Origin: Polyodon spathula | Taxonomy: Eukaryota > Chordata > Actinopteri > Acipenseriformes > Polyodontidae | Assembly: GCF_017654505.1 (NCBI RefSeq) | Contig: NC_054536.1 | Coordinates: forward strand, 15,401,794 to 15,465,793 | Direction: 5' to 3' | DNA length: 64,000 nucleotides | Shown: one piece after another, positions 49,860-60,906 of the stretch | Layout of the letters: every line of letters begins with the position of its first letter | Position numbering within the stretch: position 1 is the stretch's first letter | Notes under the pieces: generated by a model | What the model was told of the DNA's origin: nothing | The model's database searches: none | The model's input: the letters and a program-made list of their open reading frames with translations, nothing else | Translations under genes and position numbers: made by a program

Positions 49860-50100
49860 AGCTCTACTGCATAAACCTTGACTCTCCACCTGCGCTGTTC
49901 CAGCTCTACTGGATAAACCTGGACTCTCCACCTGCGCTGTTCCAGCTCTACTGGATAAACCTGGACTCTCCACCTGCGCTGTTCCAGCTCTATTGGATAA
50001 ACCTGGACTCTCCACCTGCGCTATTCCAGTTCAGAAGCTAGCTCTACTGGTTAAACCTGGACTCTCCACCTGCGCTGTTCCAGCTCAGCAGCTAGCTTAG
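49860..50100. repeat. 42-bp minisatellite, 5 copies
   Basis: The words ACTCTCCACCTGCGCTGTTC recur at 49881, 49923, 49965 and 50007, exactly 42 bp apart, and at 50061 after a 12-bp insertion. Since 42 is a multiple of three, a repeating 14-residue frame (QLYWINLDSPPALF) stays open. There is no start context, domain or other evidence of coding. Confidence 0.92.
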
Positions 50101-50339
50101 CATACCTGTGAGAAGAAGTGTCATCTCAGCTGTCCTATTCCACTGAATTTCCTGCTTTTGGTTTCAGTGCTGTGCCTAAAGTATTGTGCTTAAAATATAT
50201 TCTTATGGAAGGACATTTAGGTCAAAAACACCTTCGTAGGTCAGAACATTTTCCTATCAGCACATTTTCTAAACGAATGGAAGACATTTTTAATCAAGTT
50301 TCTGCCCAAGTTTGTATGCAGCGAAATTTTGTCTGTAAG

Positions 50340-50765
50340 CATGTCGGCCACTCCCCCAAGCATTGTGTTGTCTGTAAATTTGACAAGTTTGCTAATCCCC
50401 GGTCTAAGTCACAGAAGTCGATAAAAAAACAACAGGGGACCAAGCATGGAGTCCTGCAGCACCCCAGCTAGAAGTTTTCTCTCTTACCAGTACTCTCTGC
50501 TTCCTATGTTTTAACATGTACTTCCTCATATTTCCACGACCTGCAGCTTGAGGGTTAGCCATTCATGTGACACTTTGTCAAAGGCTTTTTGGAAGTCCAA
50601 GTATAAATAATTGCAATGACCTCTTCCAAGAGGAGCACTCTTTTCTGAATCTGTGTTGGCTGTCTCCTATGATGCTGTTGCTATATAGATACTCTACTTT
50701 TCACTCTTACAATTGATTCCATTTTATTCGAATAAGTCTCTTGTGTGGTTCTTTAAAAAAATCAA
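50340..50765 (-). mobile_element. Old CR1/L3-like LINE fragment, reverse
   Basis: GTGTTGTCTGTAAATTTGAC with AAGTTTGCT is the antisense of the FADDTK region. GTCAAAGGCTTTTTGGAAGT is the antisense of DFQKAFDK. TGTGTTGGCTGTCTCCTATG corresponds to the QHGFR region. The order fits a reverse-strand reverse transcriptase. It is much more diverged than the other CR1 copies and belongs to another subfamily. Confidence 0.7.
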
Positions 50766-51489
50766 TTAATAATCAATCACTTAAAGCAATTAATAACTGC
50801 AGTGATAATGGACCGGTTTTGAATTGGCTACATTTTGGATATCACTGCTTTTATTTTTTTTTATTTTATAACTATCACTCCTGACAGCCCCCCGCCCACA
50901 AAAAATGTGTAGAAATATTTTTACAGGCATTATAAGAAACTGTAGTTTGAGAAAAAGTCTTATTGCTTTATTACTTATACATTTATCAGAACACATATGA
51001 CACTGTTAATGATCTTTTTCAAAAACAAAATGCATTGCAGAATTCAAATGAGTGCAAAAGGTAAAACTCAAGCCATTAAAACAATCCTTTTCTTTCTCTT
51101 ACTGTTTTGGCAGTAATATCAGCTATGCAGCATTCCTGTGCCTACTTGGAGACCTGGGGTGCTGACAGATGTTTCTCCCTAATGTGAATCTTGATGGACT
51201 TCTCCAGTGTGCAGTCTGGAGGCTACAGGCACATCTTCCACTGAGCATTTTTCTATGCAAAACCAAGCTGATTTAACTTCACATTAACTTAACAGCCTGA
51301 TGTAGGATTCATTGCACTCTTAATCTTTATTTTTTGTAGAGCCTCAATAACAAGATAGAGAAATTGTAACGGATTACTTAATTAAGGTATTTAAAAAAAA
51401 ATGTTTACATATTTAATAACCTACTGAACTTAGGCAAAAATTCCACAACATGATATTAGGTATTTGTCTACAGATAGAAAAATCAGTAT
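50766..51489. other. Non-genic stretch
   Basis: No gene or element is recognised. Confidence 0.5.
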
Positions 51490-52588
51490 GATACAACTGC
51501 CAGAAATTGTTTGGTAGTGTATGCACTAATCGGTTATTGGGCAAATTAACCAATAACATTGAATGGGCACGAATGCAATTCAAGCCCACTAAACCAAGGA
51601 TCGTCTCTATAATTAAAGGTAAAGTAGTAGATAAAAGGTTCTACATTAATGGTGAATCTAGGGAGATGGTACAACGGGGATCTAAAGGACACAGTTCATG
51701 TGGAAGAAGTTAGACAACAAGCAGTGGAAGGGTTGAAGAGCATAGACAGCAGCGCTTTACCGGGCAAACTGAAACTCTGGTGCTTTCAGTTTAGTCTACT
51801 GCCAAGACTGCTGTGGCCATTGACTGTGACATTTGACAACAGTTGAGAAGCTGGAAGCTTTAATCAGTTCATACGTCAGGAAATGGTTGGGAGTTCCACG
51901 CTGCCTCAGCAGCATGGGGCTTTATGGTAAAGGAATACAGCAGCTACCAATCTCTGCTCTAACCTAAGTTTAAGTGTGCCAGAGTCCACTGGAATTGACA
52001 TTAGTAGGTTCATGTGACAAATGCGTAAGGGAGGCAGCACCTGAGTTGAAAACTGGAAGAAAATGGGTCGCAAAGAAAGCTGTAGAAGATGCTAAGGCTG
52101 CCCTTCGAATCTGATATATTATGGGGCAAATTCAGCATGGAAAAGGAGGTAGTGGTCTCAGTTCAGCTCCTCCTACATGGCACAAGGCAACCCCTCAACA
52201 AAGGAAGCTGGTAGTCAATGAGGTGCAAAAGCAGGAGGAGAGGATCAGGTGTTTAATGGTCATTTCCCAGGCCAAGCAGGGAGAATGGATGAGATGGGAA
52301 AGTGTGGAACAACGCAAGATCGGTTGGCAAGACCTATGGAACAGAGCAGGATCAATTTCCTCATCATATCAACATATGATGTTCTGCCATCACCACAGAA
52401 CCTAAACCTATGGGTGGGTGAGGATCTCTCATGTCCTTTGTGTTCATCACCTGCAACATTAAGGCACATTTTGACAGGATGAAAGGTGGGTCTTAGCCAA
52501 GGACGGTTTACTTGGTGCCATGACCAGGCACTGCGATGTTTGGCCTTAGCATTGGAAGACAAGCGTAACCTGACCAATAAGATGCCAC
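51490..52588 (+). mobile_element. LINE with restriction-like endonuclease, left part
   Basis: Frames 51507-51713, 51649-51846, 52121-52405 and 52249-52482 together follow the C-terminal half of a reverse transcriptase protein family of fish: KLTNNIEWARMQFKPTK, PGKLKLWCFQF, TWHKATPQQRKLVV, then CPLCSSPATLRHILTG. The last is a CCHC knuckle whose final Cys codon is now TGA (52480-52482). Several frameshifts occur. The element is cut at 52588 by the gypsy insertion and resumes at 58387. Knuckle plus downstream endonuclease is the layout known from R2-type LINEs. Confidence 0.7.
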
Positions 52589-53316
52589 TGTGACAGAGAG
52601 CGAATGAATCCGAATCAACAATCTCCCTCTCGACTGGTGAGGGTACTGTACAACAGGAGCTGCGGGCTTCCTACTGAATGGTTGGGCAGTTCATCCCAGG
52701 GACAGTCGCGAGCCGGCCATTCAGGAAGAGGGCGGCGTTACGGTACCTGGAGTCATCACCCTAGTACGGTGAGTGAAGTTTCAGTCATGAATTGGAGGAG
52801 ACGTGATTGAACGAGCTATCAGAGGGGGCGGGGCTTAGGGTACTTTAGGGGGACGTGACGCCGTAATCTGCTCCTTTGTTGTGGTTAATGGGAGGAGACA
52901 AGGACGGAACCTTGAATGAAGTGTGGGTTCATTGAGAAGTGTTGTGTTTGTTTTGCCAGACGGCTGATACGAAGCTGGAGCTACAGCGAGAAGCCCGGAC
53001 CTGAACGCACACGAGCACAAGCACTCAGAGCACCGCACCTGCACCAGAGCACCCAGTTTGGAGACATGTTTTTGTGTTTCGGGACTGCAACCCCTTTGTT
53101 TTGTAGCTGGTAATACCCATTGTTGGGTAGAACCAGCTTTATTATTGAGTCCAGTTCTCGCTGGCAATACCCATTGCTGGGTAGAGCCAGCTTTATTATT
53201 TGAAACCCGGTTTAAAGGGCATTAAAAGAAACCTGACCGGTAAACTTTGTGTTTGTCCTTTGTTGGAGCACCTCAAATCACCTATACACCGGAGTACTAC
53301 AAACCACTTTGCCACA
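52589..53316 (+). repeat. 5' LTR of the gypsy element
   Basis: 728 bp, TGTGACAG ... TTTGCCACA. It is 60 bp longer than the 3' LTR, mostly because the hairpin segment is duplicated here. ATTAAA at 53221-53226 followed by a GT-rich stretch is the probable poly(A) signal. Confidence 0.95.
53106..53191 (+). other. Two-copy hairpin in the 5' LTR
   Basis: Copy 1 (53106-53137) pairs GCTGGT with ACCAGC and TACCCA with TGGGTA around a 4-base loop. Copy 2 (53160-53191) has the same shape but pairs GCTGGC with GCCAGC, a compensatory T-A to C-G change. It lies just before the poly(A) signal. The 3' LTR has one copy (58243-58274). Confidence 0.85.
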
Positions 53317-53318
53317 AG

Positions 53319-53336
53319 TGGTGTCAGGAGTGGGAT
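53319..53336 (+). promoter_or_regulatory. Primer-binding site, probably tRNA-Leu
   Basis: TGGTGTCAGGAGTGGGAT begins 2 bases after the LTR. It is the complement of a tRNA 3' end reading CCCACTCCTGACACCA, which fits vertebrate tRNA-Leu (CAG) from memory. The gag start codon follows at 53339. Confidence 0.8.
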
Positions 53337-53338
53337 CC

Positions 53339-56300
53339 ATGGACATAGCTGCGCTAACCACGCTGCTACAGGCACTGGAGCACAGACGGGAGACGGAGGA
53401 CAGACAGAGGGAGGAGAGATACACGGCGCTGATCGAGAGGGTCGGTCTTGGAAACGCACCCCGAACTCCAGCAGTACCCATGATGGTGCCTGTTAATACA
53501 CGGGTGCAAAAGATGACTGCGGAGGATGACCCGGAGGCGTACTTGGTTGCCTTCGAGCGGTTGGCCACCACTGCATCATGGCCGAAGGAGTACTGGGCCA
53601 GCCAACTGGGTCCCTGTCTGATCGAGGAAGCTCAGGCAGCATATCAGGCTATGACCAACGAGGAGGCTAGCCAGTACGACCTGGTCAAACAGGCCATCCT
53701 CCGACGCCTCAATATCACGGGGGAGACACATCGGCTGCGGTTCCGGGAGTATCGGAGGCCACGGGAGACCCGCCCCAGGGTGGTCGCGCAAAAACTTTGT
53801 GACCACATGGTGCACTGGCTCAACCCTGCATAAAAAACGGGAGAAGCCATCGTCCTGGAGCAGTTCTGCCATGTGGTCGGCGCTGAGACCCAGGGATGGA
53901 TACGGCACCACAATCCGACCACCTTGGAGGCCGCCGTCAGACTTGCAGAGGATTATGAGGACTCCCTGGTCTCCGTAAAGACAGGACTACTGACCTCTCT
54001 TGTCGCGCCCATCACCCGCGGATCAGTGCCCTCTTCTCTCCAGTTGGGAACCAGACCTCCCAGATCACCCGCCTCAATGGGCCGGCCCACCTCCCTACCA
54101 TGGAGACAGTGGTTGGCCCCCAGCTGGGGTAGATTTACTGCCCCCGACCCGCTGCAGTATCAGCAGCGGGACAGACAGCTAACCCCAGTGCCTTCTGCCC
54201 CGATTGTCTGTTTCAGGTGCCATGAGCCTGGACACATCGCCTGCTTGTGCCCCGTGGCAATGGAGTGCAACATGGCGACATGTTATCTGGCATCTGAGGC
54301 AGGTAAGGTATGGGGAAAGGGCTGGGAGGGGCCTTGTGTTATTGATGTAGTGGTTGGTAATGTGAGTACCCATGCTTTAGTGGACTCAGGGTGTGCACAG
54401 ACCTTAATTCAAATGTCTCTCTTAGGCGGTATGTTGTGGCAGCCACAAGGCAAAGTGGCAATCTCCTTTATCCATGGAGACACGGCGACAAATCCCACCC
54501 TAAAAGCATACGTGTCGATAGGTTCGACACAACGGCACCTCACAGTGGGGGTGGTGGAAAGGCTGCCGCACCCCGTAATCCTGGGTCAGGACTGGCCGCG
54601 GTATCGACAATTGCTCCAAAAGGCAGTCCCAACCACACATGTAACCGTGGCAGACAGAGCAGGGGAAACGATTGGTGATATTTTTCCCCTGCAAGCCGAC
54701 CTGTTTAATTCTCTTTTTCGTCCTAGGAAAACAAAGAAAGTGAGACAGATCGAAAAATGGGAAGGCGCATCTCTGAAACGAGGCTGGGGACTGGTGGGAG
54801 AGAGCGCAGATAGTATCAAACGCCACTCAAAGGAAGTCGGTACGCAGTGTGACCAAAGGGGCGAGGTTACTGGGCCATCCAGGGCAGTTGCTACTCCAGC
54901 CCCTCTCAATGTACCGGACATGTGGGGCTCAAGCGCAGACCTAGTGTGGGACCAGAAAAACGACCCCACACTGGTGCACGCTTGGGAACAGGTCCGGTCT
55001 ATTGAAGGTAAGGATGTTGAAGGCGCTGGGGCGCTGGTATATCCACACTTCATTATCAAGGGGCAATTACTGTATAGGGTAAACCCTGACACGGGCACAG
55101 GACAGCCTGTAACGAAATTGATGGTTCCCCCATCGTGTCGGCCTGAGGTCATGAGGCTGGCGCATGACATCCCCTTTGCAGGACACTTGGGAGCTGACAA
55201 GACGAGGGAATGCATATTGGCATGATTTTAATGGGTAGGACTTCATAATGAAGTGTCGAAATATGTAGCCACATGCCCAGACTGCAAGCGAATAGCACTG
55301 GGTCGAGTGCGCCCCGCTCCATTGGTCCCACTGCCAATTATTTCCACTCCCTTTGAGGACATTGCAATGGACATAGTTGGCCCTTTGCTACCTTCTGACT
55401 CTGGGTATACGCATATATTAGTAGTGGTGGATTATGCAATGCGATACCCAGAGGCAGTTCCATTGAGGTCCAGTAGTGCCGCTGCAATAGCCAAAGAACT
55501 AGTACAGATTATGTCGAGAGTAGGGATCCCCAAAGAAATACTGACTGACCATGGGACTAACTTTCTGTCTCAAACGCTACAGCAGGTGTATAAAATATTA
55601 AAAATACGTCCCATCCGGACATCTGTTTATCATCCACAGTCGGACGGTTTGGTGGAACGTTTTAATCAAACATTAAAACAGATGCTGAGCCGATTTGTGA
55701 ATCAAGAGCAAAAACATTGGGCATCGCTTCTCCCCTACCTCCTTTTTGCAGTGAGAGAGGTGCCGTAGAGTTCAACAGGGTTCTCCCCCTTTGAGCTCCT
55801 GTACGGCCGACAACCTCGCGGTATCCTCGATCTGTTGAGAGAGGGGTGGGAAGAGCATAAAGGCTTGTCCAAAAACGTAGTGCAGCATGTGCTCCTACTC
55901 CGTGATCGCCTGGATTTGGTTGGTCGTTTGGCCCAGGACAATCTAAAATCGGCGCAGCACTGACAACAGCAGCATTACAACAAAAATGCACGGATTCTGA
56001 CCTTTCAGCCAGGAGACAAGGTAATGCTGCTTCTTCCCACGTCGGAATCCAAGCTATATGTTAATTGGCAGGGGCCATATGAGGTGATTCGGGCTATAGG
56101 GAAAGTTAATTATGAAATTCGGCAGGCCGATCACCGTAATGAACAGGAAATTTACCATGTCAATTTATTAAAGCCCTGGCAGGCAAGGGATACCTTATTT
56201 ATAGCCCCAGGTGAGGTAGAGGATGATTTTGGACCCTGTATAGAGGCTCCTAGCATACAGAACATTCCAATGGGGGAACAGTTACTCCCAGATCAGCAGA

Positions 56301-57690
56301 GAGATCTGCGCAGGTTAATTGAGGAGTTCATGGATGTTTTTTCTGATGTGCCTGGCAGAACTAATCTCGTTGAATATGACATTATCTCTCCCCCAGGTGT
56401 CACGGTTCGAGAGAGACCTTACCGGATCCCAGAAAGTCGACGAAGTGGCGTTCGCAAAGAGGTGCGGGCGATGCTTGAGCTTGGGGTGATTGAGCCTTCC
56501 AGGAGCGAGTGGTGCAGTCCAATTGTGATAGTCGCCAAAAAGGACGGCACCAACCGCTTCTGCGTTGATTTCCGCAAGGTGAACGCTATTGCCAAGTTCG
56601 ATGCATATCCCATGCCTCGGGTCGATGAGCTTCTAGAGAGACTGGGAACGGCGAGGTTCATCTCGACTTTGGACCTGACGAAGGGATACTGGCAGATCCC
56701 ATTAACCCGCAGATCACGTGAGAAAACTGCATTTTCTACCCTTGATGGTTTGTTTCATTTCACAACCATGCCGTTTGGGCTACATGGTGCGCCCGCTGCC
56801 TTTTAGAGACTAATCGACCAGGTTTTACTCCCACATCATAAATATGCAGCAGCATATATTGATGATGTGGTGATTTACAGCTCCACCTGGCGGGAGCATT
56901 TGGCTAGGGTCGCAGCCGTCTTGCAGTCTCTGAGGGTAGTTCGGCTGACAGCTAACTTGGGTAAATGTGCCTTTGCCAAAGAAGAAACACAATATTTGGG
57001 ATTTATTATGGGACATGGGCAGGTGAAACCCGTCGCCACCAAAGTCCAGGCTTTGATGGACACGGCAATCCCGAAAACCAAGTCCCAGGTGAGGTCTATC
57101 TTGGGGTTGGCCGGTTATTACCGTCGATTCATCCCCGAGTACGCCACAGTGGTAAACCCTCTAGTGAACCTCACTAAAAAGAGCGCACCAAATTTAATCA
57201 AATGTACAGGGGAATGTCAGGGGGCCTTTGATACCAATAAGCAACGACTCTGCCGAGCCCCCGCCCTGATCACACCAGATTTTGATAAGGAATTCCTCCT
57301 CCACACCGACGCTTCGGATGTTGGTCTGGGGGCGGTCTTGTCCCAGCAGGTCGACGGAGTAGAACACCCCATCCTCTACATAAGCAAGAAAATGCTCCCT
57401 TGGGAGCGCAACTACTCCGTCATAGAAAAGGAATGTCTGGCCATTAAATGGGCCACTCAGACCTTACGCTATTACCTCTTGGGTCATTCATTTAATCTCG
57501 TCACTGACCACGCCCCACTCAGATGGTTAAGCATGATGAAGGATAGCAACACCCGAATAACTCGGTGGTATCTGGCGCTGCAACCCTTCATGTATTTCAT
57601 GACACACTGTGCAGGGAAAGATCATCAAAATGCGGATTACTTTTCCCGGGAGGGGGGTGTAATTGGTAAGGTAGATTCAGCCGAGCGTTC
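53339..57690 (+). pseudogene. Gypsy gag-pol polyprotein with six stops
   Basis: A single phase runs from ATG 53339 through the whole element, with no frameshift. Stops are at 53831, 55223, 55229, 55766, 55961 and 56804. Gag: SCAN-like capsid region to about 54000, then a CX2CX4HX4C knuckle (CFRCHEPGHIACLC, 54209-54250). Protease: LVDSG (54383 for Asp). Integrase: HX.H and CPDC zinc finger (about 55170-55280), catalytic Asp 55370, Asp 55547 and Glu 55655, with exactly 35 residues between the last two, then a GPYEV module near 56070. Reverse transcriptase: FCVDFRKVN, LDLTKGYWQI and YIDD (56855-56866). RNase H: HTDASDVGLGAV (Asp 57308), then TDHAPLRWL. The frame continues into the 3' LTR to 57940. 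Confidence 0.93.
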
Positions 57691-57718
57691 CTTCGGCTCC
57701 ACTCTGAGCGGTGGGATA

Positions 57719-58386
57719 TGTGATGGACAGCGAATGAATCCGAATCAACAATCTCCCTCTCGACCGGTGAGGGCACTGTACAACAGGAGCTGCGGGCTTC
57801 CTACTGAATGGTTGGGCAGTTCATCCCAGGGACAGTCGGGAGCCGGCCATTCAGGAAGAGGGCGGCGTTACGGTACCTGGAGTCATCGCCCTAGTACGGT
57901 GAGCGAAGTTTCAGTCATGAATTGGAGGAGACGTGATTGAACGAGCTATCGGAGGGGGCGGGGCTTAGGGTACTTTAGGGGGACGTGACGCCGTAATCTG
58001 CTCCTTTGTTGTGGTTAATGGGAGGAGACAAGGACGGAACCTTGAATGAAGTGTGGGTTCATTGAGAAGTGTTGTGTTTGTTTTGCCAGACAGCTGATAC
58101 GAAGCTGGAGCTGCAGCGAGAAGCCCGGACCTGAACGCACACGAGCACAAGCACTCAGAGCACCGCACCTGCACCAGAGCACCCAGTTTGGAGATGTGTT
58201 TTTGTGTTTATTATTTCGGGACTGCATCCCCTTTGTTTTGTAGCTGGTAATACCCATTGCTGGGTAGAACCAGCTTTATTATTTGAAAGAATTAAAAGAA
58301 ACCTGACCGGTAAACTTTGTGTTTGTCCTTTGTTGGAGCACCTCAAATTACCTATACACCGGAGCACTACAAACCACTTTGCCACA
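57719..58386 (+). repeat. 3' LTR of the gypsy element
   Basis: 668 bp, TGTGATGG ... TTTGCCACA. A short purine-rich run (GCGGTGGGA) just before it is a weak candidate polypurine tract. It has one hairpin copy (58243-58274) and ATTAAA at 58291-58296. Confidence 0.95.
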
Positions 58387-59360
58387 GCCACCCGTTCCAT
58401 CAAAGTATTACACACAAGAGACAATATTCCTCCGTCCAGGAGAGCAACCACCAAGAAAAGGTGTTAAAACCGAGCCTCGCTGGCAGATTATTTTTCCACC
58501 TGATTGCCACCACTAACCTTCGACCAGACATTTTCTTGTGGTCTGGATCAGCACGCCTTGTTCATCTGGTAGAGTTAACAGTGCCATGGGAAGATGCTGT
58601 GGATGAGGCGTATGAGAGGAAGAAACTTCGGTATGCTCAATTAGCTGCTGAACCGGAACAGCAAGGATGGTGAGTCTGAGTTTACCCAGTGCAGGTGAGT
58701 TGTTAAGGATTTGTGGCACACTCTACAACCTGGTTTCTCAGAGATGTCGGGTTCATTGGCCAAGAGTTGCCTCCCACAGTGAAGAACTTATCTGAAGCAG
58801 CAGAAAGGAACAGGAACTGGCTGTAGTTGAGACGGGAAGATTCTGGATGAGGATCTCAAGCACAATAGAAAGAAAGCAACGCTGATGTACAGGTAAGTAA
58901 GCTGGGCTGAGCTGAGTGGAGGATGGAGGGGGGTGATGCTGGGACGCCAGAATCACTGTTGAGGTGTTGTGGGCTAGTCAATGAAACACAGAGGATGGAA
59001 GGTGCCCACTTGAAGACCCCAGAGATGTACCCTACTGAGCACAATCCAAACGGTTGTCATGCTGATGCACTGGGGAGACCGCACTGTGGTTGATCCCCGG
59101 AGCCAGCATCGCAGCCGTTGTGTGTGCTGATGCGCTGGGGAGGCAAAATGAGCTGATCCCTGGAGCCAGCATTACACTTCAGCAATCAACACCAGACAGA
59201 AGGATATCTACATCATCAGCTGGAAAGCAACGCAAATGGATGGAGATGCAGACAGATCACATTAGTTTACTGCAAAGCTACATCTTAGTTGGTTCTTATC
59301 TTGGCGAGAGCCAAGTTCAAATCAGCATGAAATTCAACATCTACTCTCATGTAATGGAAA
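58387..59360 (+). mobile_element. LINE with restriction-like endonuclease, right part
   Basis: This continues the left part beyond the gypsy insertion. The phase of 58317-58673 encodes RPDIFLWSGSARLVHLVELTVPWEDAVDEAYERKK. The spacing PD-X14-E (58524-58529 to 58572-58574) followed by LTVPW is the restriction-like endonuclease signature of R2-type LINEs. A stop-broken C-terminal region follows (58674-58880), then a 3' untranslated stretch with the repeated word GGAGCCAGCAT (59100 and 59162), ending before a T-run at 59381. Confidence 0.75.
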
Positions 59361-59710
59361 TCATGTATTATTGTGTCTTCTTTTTTTTTTTTTAGTTAAT
59401 GTATTTTCTTTGAAGACACCACACAGCACACAATTCTTTTTAGCATACAGTAATTTGATTTGGTGCCCATTGCCTGAATGTACTTTTATGCTTCTCATTA
59501 TTTCTGGTGCCAGAATCATGAAGAGTTTGCAGAGACAGCATTGGAGAAATTGTGCAGACAACTTTTTGCACAAGGCAATTTAAAAGTCATGCTGTTTTTA
59601 ATTATGGAACATTTAAAGTGCATTTGTTCTACTGTATTTTCTTAAGTGAATCTGTAAAAAGTAGGAAGCCAATCTGGAGCTCAGCTAGTTTTGAATTTAG
59701 TGTAAGTAAC

Positions 59711-59717
<7 letters not shown>

Positions 59718-59754
<37 letters not shown>

Positions 59755-59760
59755 TGTGTT
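59718..59760. repeat. GT microsatellite
   Basis: About 20 GT units with one TAT interruption. Confidence 0.95.
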
Positions 59761-60476
59761 GCATGCAATCACAAACTCACACCTATGCTGTTGCCCTTCA
59801 CTGTTCTGCTGCACAGGATTTTTACATTCAAAATAACTTGGTCTAATGCTTTTACATAAAATAAAATTCAATAAAGGATATTTGTGTAATAGCATGTAAT
59901 AATAGAGCAGCATCCTGAAAAGCTTACAAAATGTTTAACAGCTTAACAACACATAAATTAGGCTCCATTGTTATAAAGGAAAGTGCTGTCACTGTATCTG
60001 AAATCCTCTGAGAGCTCTTATGCAGTCTGGCGTGTGTATCTCATTTATTGATTTCAGCGTTTTGCTCTGTTATCTGCTGTTCTTCTAACAATCTTCATTA
60101 TTTGTAATGTGAGGGCAATCAAATTACAGATATTTTCTCTTTTTACATTTTTTGTTTTATCAGACACATTGGGCTTCATTCAGTAATTTTTCTACTCAGT
60201 TTTATGTCATTTTTTGGGTCCGATTAAGCATGGCTTTCACATTTAAAATTATATATTTATCACTTAAGATTTCCCTTTCAAAAAAGTTCTTTGCTTCATT
60301 GCTTTCTTTGGGCATCTATATAAAATATTGATTGTAAATTGTTAAATAAATAAATAACTACGTAAATAAAGCACAGTATTAATAATGCAGTATATAGTTT
60401 GTAAAGGATTAAATAATTCAATTTTCACATTTAATTTCTAGGTCAGAATAAATGTATTCAAAATGCTATCCATTAT

Positions 60477-60906
60477 CTAGGAATACAGAATGACTAGGCA
60501 TGGGGCATTTTTTGCAATTAACCTCACTCAGTGTTTACTACATATCTGGGTAACCCTTAATCAGAAATTCTCCTCTCTTCAAAACTAGAGATTTTATTAC
60601 ATGAAATATCCCATGAGGGCACTGAATGTTGTCCATTTGACATGCCAAGACAGGTATCACACTGAATCCTGTCCTTCACATCCTTCTTCGGGGAAATTGA
60701 AGAACAACCATCCCACCCAGTTATTCTGTACTTGTAAGATATCACTCGGGGTGCCAAGGCACTTATGAGAAGTCTTGCTTGTTAAAATATGGTATATTTT
60801 TTTGAAGAAGGAATGACTACAGTATATATTCAGGGATATTTAGTGAATAAAGGAGTCAGAATGAGGTTAATTAATATTCCAATTCCTAGTCATTCTGTTT
60901 TCCTAG
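60477..60906. mobile_element. Possible MITE with inverted ends
   Basis: CTAGGAATACAGAATGACTAG with GCATGG, then AATTAACCTCACTC (60477-60535), matches in reverse the end GAGGTTAATTAATATTCC, AATTCC and TAGTCATTCTGTTTTCCTAG (60867-60906). The 320-bp centre is unique and non-coding. No target duplication is obvious. Confidence 0.55.

Larger units (their letters stand above)
52584..58391 (+). mobile_element. Ty3/gypsy retrotransposon, Gmr1-like gene order
   Basis: Complete element of 5798 bp: two LTRs, primer-binding site, one gag-pol frame and 5-bp target duplications GCCAC at 52584-52588 and 58387-58391. The order of domains is gag, protease, integrase, reverse transcriptase, RNase H. Most Ty3/gypsy elements have integrase last; integrase-first is the mark of the Gmr1 group described in Atlantic cod (family knowledge). 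The LTRs differ by roughly 15 single bases plus short indels, so the insertion is fairly recent, but six stop codons prevent autonomy now. Confidence 0.93.

Noticed and set aside
49752..50041. Two opposite frames over the 42-bp repeat as a repeat protein gene
   Set aside because: The open frames follow from a period divisible by three; there is no domain, splice or promoter support.
52835..53167. 110-aa reverse frame in the LTR, repeated at 57965-58257
   Set aside because: It is antisense to the LTR and differs between the two LTRs; there is no evidence of an LTR-coded protein.
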